This document shows, piece by piece, positions 1 through 5,727 of a DNA stretch of 5,838 nucleotides. The notes under the pieces are model-generated. The model was not told the origin of the DNA, searched no databases, and was given only the letters and a program-made list of their open reading frames with translations. The number at the start of each line of letters is the position of its first letter. The first letter of the stretch is position 1. Location of the stretch: the NCBI GenBank assembly GCA_902494855.1, contig CABUVC010000106.1, positions 1-5,838 on the forward strand, written 5' to 3'. The position numbers were made by a program, and so were the translations under genes. The stretch comes from an uncultured Collinsella sp. GTDB taxonomy: Bacteria; Actinomycetota; Coriobacteriia; Coriobacteriales; Coriobacteriaceae.

Positions 1-94
1 GGCCCACGACGGGCGCGGGCGCGGGGGCGGAGGCGGGTGGCGTCGCTGGCGCGTCCGCGGCAGGCGTTGCTATGTTGCGTGTTTTGATATCCAT
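1..94 (-). CDS. 5' end of an unidentified gene with Ala/Pro-rich N-terminus (partial)
   Basis: An open frame starts at the ATG whose complement is at 92-94 and stays open to the window edge, giving about 31 residues. It begins MDIKTRNIATPAADAP and then runs into alternating Ala and Pro (…ASAPAPAPVVG). Codons end mostly in G or C, as in the other genes here. No family can be named from so short a piece; Ala/Pro-rich N-termini occur as flexible linkers in many actinobacterial proteins. There is no Shine-Dalgarno sequence upstream. Instead a TATACT hexamer ends seven bases before the ATG, so the transcript may begin at or next to the start codon (leaderless). The gene is divergent from the DUF2207 gene. 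The alternative is that this is a chance open frame in GC-rich DNA. Confidence 0.42.
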   Translation of the reverse strand, partial: MDIKTRNIATPAADAPATPPASAPAPAPVVG

Positions 95-101
95 GCGGAC
101 G

Positions 102-107
102 AGTATA
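102..107 (-). promoter_or_regulatory. Possible -10 box (TATACT) for a leaderless minus-strand transcript
   Basis: Read on the minus strand, TATACT matches the -10 consensus at five of six positions and is separated from the ATG at 94 by CGTCCGC. That is the normal distance from a -10 box to the transcription start. No good -35 hexamer is visible at 16-18 bases upstream (GTCTCC at 17). Leaderless mRNAs are common in Actinobacteria, so this is plausible but unproven. Confidence 0.3.
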
Positions 108-231
108 GCGCGGGGCGCGGTGGGGGAGACGCTGCCGTGGCCTGCAAGTTGCCGAGGCCGCGCGTTGCGCGTGCCGGACCACCGGCTCGACAGCTCGATC
201 GCCGCCCGCTAGCCCAACCCCTCAAACGACA

Positions 232-267
232 GAAACCCCGGCAGCTCTTCGCAACTGCCGGGGTTTC
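232..267. terminator. Perfect 13-bp hairpin, probable bidirectional intrinsic terminator
   Basis: GAAACCCCGGCAG at 232-244 is the exact reverse complement of 255-267, with a 10-base loop. The stem has a G/C core flanked by A's on one side and T's on the other, the shape of terminators that work on both strands. Neither side is followed by a long U tract (CCGCGG on plus, TGTCGTTTG on minus), so termination may be moderate. It lies between two divergent gene starts, where no recognised gene needs a terminator. Confidence 0.55.
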
Positions 268-393
268 CGCGGAAAAGGGGGACATGATCCTCAAGCGAAC
301 GGCAAAGGGGCAAACCGTTCTCGCTCAACTGCTTTATGCCCCTCGCTCGCCGGCTTAATCGGCTCACGCCGTGCCCACACAAAGCCGCTACAC

Positions 394-421
394 CTGTGAC
401 GGAGCTGTGAAGTGGTATCTA
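394..421 (+). promoter_or_regulatory. Possible promoter with CTGTGA direct repeat upstream of DUF2207 gene
   Basis: CTGTGA occurs at 394-399 and again at 405-410, an 11-base period that places both copies on one face of the helix. A TATCTA hexamer at 416-421 could serve as a -10 box, with the first CTGTGA in the -35 position (16-base spacer). Two half-sites at 11-base spacing are typical of OmpR/PhoB-family response regulators, but two six-base matches are weak evidence. If real, the DUF2207 mRNA would have a leader of roughly 175 bases containing the repeat at 442-495. Confidence 0.22.
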
Positions 422-441
422 TTGCCAGGGCGGGCTATGCC

Positions 442-495
442 AAGGAGTGTCCCAGATTGCCGGCAGATAAGGAACGTCCCCAGGTGCCGGTCGTG
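442..495 (-). repeat. Two degenerate 27-bp units with GGGAC cores (REP-like relic)
   Basis: The segment consists of two adjacent 27-base units (442-468, 469-495) that agree at most positions: both begin AAGGA, contain GTCCC and end with TGCCGG followed by a variable tail. On the minus strand the cores read GGGGACGTTCC and GGGACACTCC. The first core is flanked by CCGGCA and TGCCGG (plus-strand arms 460-465 and 485-490), so it can form a hairpin. The ten bases GGGGACGTTC also occur at 2966-2975, inside a hairpin of the same design. I infer a dispersed palindromic repeat family. Confidence 0.55.
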
Positions 496-590
496 GGCGT
501 GACTTTCGTCCCGTTTGATACTCCGCTGGCCTAGATGTTCGTCACATGAACCCGCAAACGTGGGACAATGACGCTACTGGTACCACAGAC

Positions 591-596
591 AAAGGA
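591..596 (+). promoter_or_regulatory. Ribosome binding site deciding the DUF2207 start
   Basis: AAAGGA lies seven bases before the ATG at 604. An in-frame ATG at 568 would add 12 residues but has only a weak GTGGGA before it and would displace the signal peptide from the N-terminus. The 604 start is therefore preferred. Confidence 0.75.
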
Positions 597-603
597 TGTG
601 CCT

Positions 604-2550
604 ATGAACGCCCCCGTTGCCCAGCCCTGTCGGCAGTGCCGCCTGTTTGCGCGATTCGCTTCCGTCTGCGCACTCGTCGCGCTTGCGTTGTTGCTGCTGC
701 CTGCCGTCGCGCACGCCGACGGCTACTCCATGAGCCAAACCTATATCGGTGCCACGGTTGAGGCCGATGGCTCGCTGACCGTTGTCGAGGGACGCCAGTT
801 CGATTTCGACGACGACATTAACGGCGTGTATTGGGATATCAATACAGGCTCTAACCAGCAAGGCGGCTCGGTGGTCGTCAATGTGCTGAGCGTCGAGGAA
901 GACGACGCTGCGTTTAACAAGGTCGACAGCGCAAATAAAGGCGACGACGGCGTTTACACGGTGGAACAGTCCGACGACGGCGTAAAGATTAAGGTGTTCA
1001 GCCCTCACGAGAGCGGCGACAGCGCAATCTACTACGTGAGTTATTCCATGACCGGTGCGGTTATGAACTGGGCCGATACCGCCGAGCTCTACTGGAAATT
1101 CGTCGGCGACGGCTGGTCGGCGGATTCCGATGACGTCGAGATGGAAGTCTACTTTGCAAATGCCGCTGCCGGGACGGCTGCCGTCAAGGGCGATAACTTC
1201 CGCGCATGGGGCCACGGTTCGCTGACGGGCGACGTATCGCTCGATGAGGACGAGCCCATGGTCACCTATACCATTCCCCGCGTGCATGAGGGCGAATTCG
1301 CCGAGGCACGCATCGCCTTCCCCAGCGACTGGGTGCCGCAGCTTGCCGTCTCGGGCGAAAAGCGCATGTCGACGATTCTGAGCGAAGAGAAGGAATGGGC
1401 CGACGAGGCCAACGCTCGCCGCGCTCACGCTCGCATGATTGCCAATGCGCTTGCCGTGCTAAGTGTTGTCGCGGCGGTGGCCTTTACCGGCACAATCGTT
1501 GTGCTCAAGCTGCGCCGCCGCAAGCCCAAGCCGCTTTTCCAGGACGAATATTTCCGCGATGTGCCTTCGGCCGACCATCCCGCCGTGCTTTCGGCCCTCA
1601 TGAGCTGGAACGAGGTGCCCGATCAGGCATATATCGCCACGCTTATGAAGCTTACCGACGACCGCGTGATCAAGCTGGAAGAAGCGACCGAGACCAAGAA
1701 GAAGGGTCTGCTCCGTCGCGAAAAAGAGGAGCAGACGTATCGCATCACAGTGACCGACGAGGCCTGGAAGGCTGCCAAGAAGGACGGCATCGATCGCGAT
1801 GTGCTCAAGGTCTTCTTCGCCGGCGTTAAGCCCGATAAGGACGGAGTCCGTTCGCGCACGTTTAGCGAGCTGGAGGAGTACGCTAGCGAGCGCACCACAT
1901 CTGTTGGCGACAAGCTCGAGGACTATCAGAGCACGGTTAAGGGCAAGCTGGAGGCGCGCGAGCTTATCGCCTCGGACGGCACCATCGCCCTGGTTGCCGG
2001 CTTGGTTCTCGGCATCATTATTGTCTGTGGCATTTTGGGCTCTCTGTTCTATGCCGACTTTGCGGATGCCAATGTCGGTGCCGCTATGATCTCGATCCCC
2101 GTCACGATCGTGGGCTTTGTCCTGAGCTGCACCTTCCGTCGCTACACGCCGGAGGGCGCCGAGGTGGCGGCTCGCTGTAAAGCGCTCAAGCATTGGCTTG
2201 AGGACTTTACGCGCCTGAAGGAGGCCATTCCCAGCGACCTGATCTTGTGGAACAAACTGCTGGTGATGGGCGTTGCCCTGGGCGTTTCGAAAGAAGTGCT
2301 GCGACAGCTGGCCGAGGCCGTGCCTGCGGACCTGCGCAACAGCGACGATTTCTACGACAACTACCCCTGCTACTGGTGGTATTACCATCACTACGGCAAC
2401 GAGTCCCCGCTCGATTCGTTCAACGATGTGTACCACGAGACCATCCGCGAGCTGGCTTCGAGTTCCGATAGTTCGAGCGGCGGCAGCGGCGGCGGCTTCT
2501 CTGGCGGCGGTGGTGGCGGCGTCGGCGGAGGCGGCGGCGGAACGTTCTAG
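604..2550 (+). CDS. DUF2207 family membrane protein with glycine-rich C-terminus
   Basis: The product is 648 residues. Residues 1-38 form a signal peptide: arginines, then a hydrophobic ALVALALLLLPAVAHA stretch with AHA-D as a likely cleavage site. Residues 39 to about 275 are an acidic, Asp-rich extracellular region (DFDDDINGVYWDI). A membrane segment at about 278-303 ends in KLRRRK, so the part after it should be cytoplasmic. Residues about 322-455 are soluble and include DHPAVLSALMSWNEV and the ATLMKLTDDRVIKLEE stretch, typical of the family. Two more membrane segments lie at about 459-482 and 491-510, followed by a Trp/Leu-rich helical part (HWLEDFTRLKEAIP). The protein ends in Gly-rich sequence (626-646). 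Domain order and Gly tail match the DUF2207 family, whose biochemical role is not established; a cell-envelope role is inferred. It stands alone, with its terminator about 180 bases downstream. The family call is from recognition, not a search. Confidence 0.88.
   Translation: MNAPVAQPCRQCRLFARFASVCALVALALLLLPAVAHADGYSMSQTYIGATVEADGSLTVVEGRQFDFDDDINGVYWDINTGSNQQGGSVVVNVLSVEEDDAAFNKVDSANKGDDGVYTVEQSDDGVKIKVFSPHESGDSAIYYVSYSMTGAVMNWADTAELYWKFVGDGWSADSDDVEMEVYFANAAAGTAAVKGDNFRAWGHGSLTGDVSLDEDEPMVTYTIPRVHEGEFAEARIAFPSDWVPQLAVSGEKRMSTILSEEKEWADEANARRAHARMIANALAVLSVVAAVAFTGTIVVLKLRRRKPKPLFQDEYFRDVPSADHPAVLSALMSWNEVPDQAYIATLMKLTDDRVIKLEEATETKKKGLLRREKEEQTYRITVTDEAWKAAKKDGIDRDVLKVFFAGVKPDKDGVRSRTFSELEEYASERTTSVGDKLEDYQSTVKGKLEARELIASDGTIALVAGLVLGIIIVCGILGSLFYADFADANVGAAMISIPVTIVGFVLSCTFRRYTPEGAEVAARCKALKHWLEDFTRLKEAIPSDLILWNKLLVMGVALGVSKEVLRQLAEAVPADLRNSDDFYDNYPCYWWYYHHYGNESPLDSFNDVYHETIRELASSSDSSSGGSGGGFSGGGGGGVGGGGGGTF
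2479..2541 (+). repeat. GGC-rich codon run encoding the glycine tail
   Basis: About 21 codons, nearly all GGC, GGT or GGA for glycine, are broken by single Ser, Phe and Val codons. The run encodes residues 626-646 of the DUF2207 protein. Such low-complexity tracts can change length by slippage. Gly-rich tails of this type are usual in DUF2207 proteins, so it belongs to the gene and is not an insertion. Confidence 0.85.
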
Positions 2551-2663
2551 CGAGCGCTTGCTTTGGGGTGGATCTTTCTGGGCGGTTGCCAGGGAAGATT
2601 CATCCCATTTTTGTGCATCGAAACGGGTCAAACTTTCCGCTGAGGACCTTCGCGCAAGGGGCA

Positions 2664-2695
2664 GTGGACAAAAAATGCCAAATATGAGTACTGTT
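2664..2695 (+). repeat. Left copy of a 32-bp inverted repeat
   Basis: This copy begins GTGGACAAAA and ends with the 17 bases CAAATATGAGTACTGTT at 2679-2695. Its reverse complement is at 2862-2893, with 27 of 32 positions identical and the last 17 exact. The copies point towards each other across 166 bases that contain the terminator at 2727-2770. The conserved block includes an ATG that opens a tiny ORF. It could be the end of a small mobile element, a shared promoter/leader, or part of a dispersed intergenic repeat. Confidence 0.7.
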
Positions 2696-2725
2696 GCTGC
2701 GTTGGTCACATATGTTTGCACATAA
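2684..2725 (+). other. Micro-ORF MSTVAALVTYVCT (13 residues), speculative
   Basis: Starting at the ATG inside the left inverted-repeat copy, a 13-codon frame (MSTVAALVTYVCT) ends at TAA just before the terminator hairpin. An in-frame ATG at 2675 would add MPN. There is no convincing Shine-Dalgarno sequence. The only argument for function is that the other repeat copy opens the same MSTV start and is also hydrophobic. So short a frame is likely by chance, and it is listed because of the pairing. Confidence 0.2.
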
Positions 2726-2726
2726 T

Positions 2727-2770
2727 AATGGGCCCCTAATGAGAGTACTTCTCGTTAGGAGCCCATTTTA
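2727..2770. terminator. Bidirectional intrinsic terminator between convergent genes
   Basis: AATGGGC at 2727-2733 pairs with GCCCATT at 2761-2767. After one C/A mismatch, CCTAATGAGA at 2735-2744 pairs with 2750-2759 (one T-G wobble), leaving a five-base loop. The plus strand continues TTTTATT and the minus strand CCCATTATTATG, so both directions have U-rich ends. It sits between the DUF2207 gene and the minus-strand acetyltransferase gene and would end both transcripts, along with any small transcript from the MSTV frames. Confidence 0.88.
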
Positions 2771-2786
2771 TTGAACATTTGGGGAG

Positions 2787-2873
2787 TTACGTCAGCTCGT
2801 GCAGCTGGTCGTCATGCCTATAAGCATCAAAAATGCCCCGAATCGCTGCTACTAAAAAGGTAACAGTACTCAT
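2787..2873 (-). other. Micro-ORF of 28 residues beginning MSTVTFLVAAIRG, speculative
   Basis: The frame starts at the ATG inside the right inverted-repeat copy and runs leftwards to TAA at 2787-2789, close to the terminator. The product begins MSTVTFLVAAIRG and ends IFDAYRHDDQLHELT: a hydrophobic first half, then a polar tail rich in His and Asp. It shares MSTV, and roughly an LV pair, with the frame facing it. No Shine-Dalgarno sequence is visible (the upstream bases are A-rich). It could be a real small peptide, a gene remnant or chance; I recognise no family. Confidence 0.28.
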
Positions 2874-2893
2874 ATTTGATGTATTTTGACCAC
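2862..2893 (-). repeat. Right copy of the 32-bp inverted repeat
   Basis: This is the reverse complement of the block at 2664-2695, with five mismatches concentrated in the A-rich middle. The exact part, AACAGTACTCATATTTG, is at 2862-2878. No target-site duplication is apparent next to the outer ends (GGGGCA before 2664, GGCTAT after 2893), which argues against a recent transposon insertion. Confidence 0.7.
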
Positions 2894-2917
2894 GGCTATC
2901 TACAAACCCCCTAGGCC

Positions 2918-2988
2918 ACTCATTAGGGACAGACTTAAATGACTAGTTGTTGGGGATCAGTCATTGGGGACGTTCTTAAATGACTAGG
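2918..2988 (+). repeat. Two tandem GGGAC-core hairpins, 41-bp period
   Basis: Unit one (from 2920) and unit two (from 2961) share TCATT, GGGAC and CTTAAATGACTAG, 41 bases apart. In unit two AGTCATT (2959-2965) pairs with AATGACT (2979-2985) around the 13-base loop GGGGACGTTCTTA. In unit one ACTCATT (2918-2924) pairs with AATGACT (2938-2944) with one mismatch, around AGGGACAGACTTA. CCTAG and CTAGG bracket the pair. The design (short arms around a GGGAC core) resembles REP-type palindromes. It lies just downstream of the acetyltransferase stop codon. Confidence 0.72.
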
Positions 2989-3002
2989 TGTGGCTGCTTG
3001 GG

Positions 3003-3644
3003 CTAGGCTGTTAGGTCGAGTTCGTAGAGGAAGCTTTCGCGCGGCATGTCGTGGCGGCGCTCTTCGCGGTTGGCGCGGTGCGTGGCCGTGCGCTTAAAGC
3101 CATGCAGCTCGTAGAACTTCCATGAGCAGTTGGAGTCGGTGTACAGGTGCGCTCTCGTTGCCCCGCGCGAGGACAGGTGCGAGACCGCGGCGTCGAGCAA
3201 GACCGAGCCAACGCCCAGGCCATGGACATCGCGATCCACGGCAAGCAACGTGACCTCGTTGTCGTGTGGCAGGGGACTGCTTTCGAGCAGGCGGTTGTTG
3301 GTGCGGATGGTTGCGCGCACAAACGAGAGATACTCGGCGCAGGCATCGGGCTCCAGCTCACGCATCTGCGATAGCAGCGCGCGCTCGGTATCCATCCAAT
3401 GTTCATTGACGGTGGCGCCGGAGCTTTGCCCCGCACGCGCGAGCGCAATGCCGCGCGCCTGGCCGTCGATGACGGCAACCTGCGAAAACGTCGACGACGA
3501 AAGGCAGTAGGCAAGGTCGCACGCGGCCTCAAGGCGGTTGTACTCATCGTTATCCGAATTGTTATGCCAAAGCTGCTGCAGAATCAGCGCGATGGCGTCG
3601 AAGTCTTCGGTGTCAAACGGTCGGTAGAGAACCCGCGAGACCAT
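3003..3644 (-). CDS. GNAT family N-acetyltransferase
   Basis: The product is 213 residues and probably transfers an acetyl group from acetyl-CoA to an amine; the substrate cannot be told from the sequence. The acetyl-CoA binding motif A is at about 130-160: VTLLAVDRDVHGLGVGSVLL, a beta strand followed by the pyrophosphate loop HGLGVG and a helix. The usual Q/R-x-x-G-x-G/A signature has His141 in its first position. Motif B follows with WKFYELHGFKRT (175-186), the typical F-Y-x-x-x-G-F ending. The N-terminal half, with RPFDTEDFDAI, is the usual GNAT opening but with a longer insert (about 75-128) than minimal GNATs. The ATG at 3644 is preceded by AAAGAGG four bases away. The gene is cytoplasmic, single, convergent with the DUF2207 gene and divergent from purH. 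Class call is firm. Confidence 0.88.
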   Translation of the reverse strand: MVSRVLYRPFDTEDFDAIALILQQLWHNNSDNDEYNRLEAACDLAYCLSSSTFSQVAVIDGQARGIALARAGQSSGATVNEHWMDTERALLSQMRELEPDACAEYLSFVRATIRTNNRLLESSPLPHDNEVTLLAVDRDVHGLGVGSVLLDAAVSHLSSRGATRAHLYTDSNCSWKFYELHGFKRTATHRANREERRHDMPRESFLYELDLTA

Positions 3645-3802
3645 AGTGCCTCTTTCTTTTGCGGATGCATATCGAGCACAGTTCTACCACGCCATTGGCA
3701 TCTAATTATGGTGCCCCTGTGTTCCATGAACTCACCGCGCCCGGTGCTGCGCCCATGCCCTCCGCTCGCAAGCTTTTTCTGCACATGCGACCGTTGCGGG
3801 GT

Positions 3803-3821
3803 GCATCGACGCGCTCGATGC
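3803..3821. promoter_or_regulatory. Inverted repeat in purH upstream region, possible operator
   Basis: GCATCGA at 3803-3809 is the exact complement of TCGATGC at 3815-3821 around CGCGC. It lies three bases before TACATT (3824-3829), a possible -10 box about 95 bases before the purH start, so a bound dimer would cover the promoter. No -35 hexamer is clear and the repeat matches no purine-regulator site I know. The rest of 3645-3921 shows nothing else I can support. Confidence 0.25.
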
Positions 3822-3910
3822 GCTACATTAAATCAGTATTTTCAATGCCGCTGCGCGAGCGCTGCAGATCGACGTATCACCGACTCACAGAGCACGGCGG
3901 CGTACCAGAC

Positions 3911-3916
3911 AGGAGG
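3911..3916 (+). promoter_or_regulatory. purH ribosome binding site
   Basis: AGGAGG ends five bases before the ATG at 3922, an essentially ideal Shine-Dalgarno sequence that fixes the start of purH. Confidence 0.88.
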
Positions 3917-3921
3917 ACTGC

Positions 3922-5529
3922 ATGGGATCTGATGTGAAGATCGCACGCGCGTTGATCTCGGTTACCGATAAGACGGGCGTCGTCGATTTCGCACGGACGC
4001 TGGTCGATGACTTTGGCGTCGAGATCATCTCTACGGGCGGCACGGCTCGTGCCATCGAGGACGCGGGCGTTCCCGTAACCCCCATCGAGGAGTTCACGGG
4101 CTATCCCGAGATGATGGACGGCCGCGTTAAGACCCTGCACCCCAAGGTTCACGGCGCGCTGCTGGCCCGCCGCGATTCCGAGCAGCACATGCAGGAGGCC
4201 GCTCAGCACGGCATTAAGCTGATCGACCTGGTCGTCGTCAACCTGTACGAGTTCGAGAAGACCGTTGCCAACCCCGAGGTCACCTTCGCGGATGCCATCG
4301 AGCACATCGACATCGGCGGTCCCTCCATGCTGCGCTCTGCTGCCAAGAACGCCACGAGCGTTACCGTCATCTCCGATCCGGCCGACTACGACGCCGTCCT
4401 GGCCGAGATGCACGAGACCGGCGGTTGCACCACGCTTTCCACCCGTCGCCGCCTGCAGGTGAAGGTCTACCAGACCACCGCCGCCTACGACACGGCTATC
4501 TCCCGTTGGCTTGCCGCCCAGGCAAGTGACGTGGCGGATACCTCTGCCAAGCTCGAGATTTCGCTGGAGAAGGTCGACGACCTGCGCTATGGCGAGAATC
4601 CTCAGCAGAAGGCTACGGTCTACCGCTTTGCCGAGGGTTGCGAGAACACCGCGAGCTCGCAGTTTCCGCTCGTGGGCTCCGAGCAGATCCAGGGCAAGCC
4701 GCTCAGCTACAATAACTATCTGGATGCCGATGCCGCTTGGAACCTGGTCCGCGAGTTCGACGAGCCTGCCTGCGTGATCCTCAAACACCAGAACCCCTGC
4801 GGCTCCGCCGTTGCCGAGGACATTACGTCCGCTTACGACCGCGCCTTCGCCTGCGATCCCAAGAGCGCCTTCGGCGGCATCATCGCCTGCAACCGCGAGG
4901 TTCCCTTTGAGCTGGTTGAGCATTTTGCCGATCAGAACAAGCAGTTTGTCGAGGTCATCATCGCCCCGAGCTACACTGCCGAGGCGCTCGAGCGCATGGC
5001 CAAGCGCCCCAACCTGCGCGTGCTGGCTACCGGCGGCGTGGACCACGGCGCCCAGGTGGAACTGCGCTCCATCGACGGCGGCATGCTGGTGCAGGAGGTC
5101 GACCACGTGACCGAGGACCCCGCGACCTTTACGTTCCCCACCGACCGCAAGCCCACCGATGCCGAGATGGCCGAGCTCGAGTTTGCCTGGAAGGTCTGCA
5201 AGGGCGTCAAGTCCAACGCCATCCTGGTCTCCAAGGGCAAGGCCGGCATTGGCATGGGCCCCGGTCAGCCCAACCGCGTTGACTCTGCGCTGCTTGCCTG
5301 CGAGCGCGCCGAGGACTTCTGCGAGCGCGAGGGCGTGGAGAAGGGCGGCTTTGCCTGCGCAAGCGACGCGTTCTTCCCGTTCCGCGACAACGTCGACGTG
5401 CTTGCCGCACACGGCGTGACCTGCATCATCCAGCCCGGCGGCTCCAAGCGCGATGACGAGAGCATCCAGGCCTGCAACGAGCACAATATTGCGATGGTTT
5501 TCACGGGTGCGCGCCACTTCCGCCATTAA
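3922..5529 (+). CDS. purH: Bifunctional AICAR formyltransferase / IMP cyclohydrolase
   Basis: PurH carries out the last two steps of de novo purine synthesis in the cytoplasm: formylation of AICAR with 10-formyl-tetrahydrofolate to FAICAR, then ring closure to IMP. The 535 residues are full length for the family. The N-terminal cyclohydrolase (MGS-like) domain, about 6-155, has STGGT (37-41), KTLHPKVHG (70-78) and IGGPSMLRSAAKN. The formyltransferase domain follows, with RYGENPQQ (222-229), LSYNNYLDADAAW (from 261), the catalytic KHQNPCG (Lys288, His289), FGG (317-319), KSNA (430-433), SDAFFPFRD (481-489) and QPGGS (504-508). It ends in the conserved FTGARHFRH. All key residues are present, with no frameshift. 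The gene has its own ribosome binding site and a terminator 199 bases downstream. No other pur gene is next to it here, so it appears monocistronic. Confidence 0.98.
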   Translation: MGSDVKIARALISVTDKTGVVDFARTLVDDFGVEIISTGGTARAIEDAGVPVTPIEEFTGYPEMMDGRVKTLHPKVHGALLARRDSEQHMQEAAQHGIKLIDLVVVNLYEFEKTVANPEVTFADAIEHIDIGGPSMLRSAAKNATSVTVISDPADYDAVLAEMHETGGCTTLSTRRRLQVKVYQTTAAYDTAISRWLAAQASDVADTSAKLEISLEKVDDLRYGENPQQKATVYRFAEGCENTASSQFPLVGSEQIQGKPLSYNNYLDADAAWNLVREFDEPACVILKHQNPCGSAVAEDITSAYDRAFACDPKSAFGGIIACNREVPFELVEHFADQNKQFVEVIIAPSYTAEALERMAKRPNLRVLATGGVDHGAQVELRSIDGGMLVQEVDHVTEDPATFTFPTDRKPTDAEMAELEFAWKVCKGVKSNAILVSKGKAGIGMGPGQPNRVDSALLACERAEDFCEREGVEKGGFACASDAFFPFRDNVDVLAAHGVTCIIQPGGSKRDDESIQACNEHNIAMVFTGARHFRH

Positions 5530-5550
5530 GTAGGGAGGTGGCGCTGCGGC

Positions 5551-5643
5551 TTGCCCAACCACCGCACCTTGCCGCTCATTCGTCGCCCGCGTACCCAAGT
5601 ACGCGTCGCTCCTCTTTCACGGCAATCTGCGGCACCTGGGCAA
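5551..5643. repeat. 93-bp imperfect palindrome with concentric central hairpin
   Basis: TTGCCCAACCACCGCACCTTGCCG-type outer arms at 5551-5574 and 5620-5643 are complementary at about 18 of 24 positions. At the same centre, CGCGTAC (5588-5594) and GTACGCG (5599-5605) form a perfect 7-bp stem with the loop CCAA. The stretches between (5575-5587, 5606-5619) do not pair. The element starts 21 bases after the purH stop codon and has no U tract, so it is not a simple terminator; it may protect the mRNA 3' end or be a REP-like unit. Confidence 0.6.
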
Positions 5644-5727
5644 CCCTCGCCGACCTGTTAGGTTGACTGGGGAGGATGGGATGTTATCTCGTCCCTTGGA
5701 CCGCCTCGCTTCTAAAATTATCTCTGC

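Noticed and set aside
137..358. 73-codon plus-strand frame in the first intergenic region
   Set aside because: It runs straight through the terminator hairpin at 232-267, has no ribosome binding site and gives an Arg/Pro-rich product with no family features.
95..567. A tRNA or other structured RNA gene
   Set aside because: No T-arm GGTTCGAATCC-like motif or cloverleaf could be traced; only the hairpins listed are visible.
568..603. Upstream ATG for the DUF2207 protein
   Set aside because: It has a weak translation signal and would put 12 residues before the signal peptide; AAAGGA before 604 is clearly better.
574..2721. Two long minus-strand frames opposite the DUF2207 gene
   Set aside because: They are antisense shadows caused by third-position G/C bias; the plus strand has the signal peptide, membrane segments and ribosome binding site.
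2918..2988. CRISPR array
   Set aside because: There are only two units, the repeats are imperfect, the inter-unit stretch is about 14 bases, and there are no cas genes.
3659..3937. 92-codon frame overlapping the purH start
   Set aside because: It has no ribosome binding site of its own, and its composition is that of a random frame. An upstream ORF controlling purH is possible, but nothing supports it.
3877..5598. Very long open frame (573 codons) on the minus strand across the whole of purH
   Set aside because: It is the antisense shadow of a GC-rich gene. purH on the plus strand has every catalytic motif, and the antisense product has no family features.
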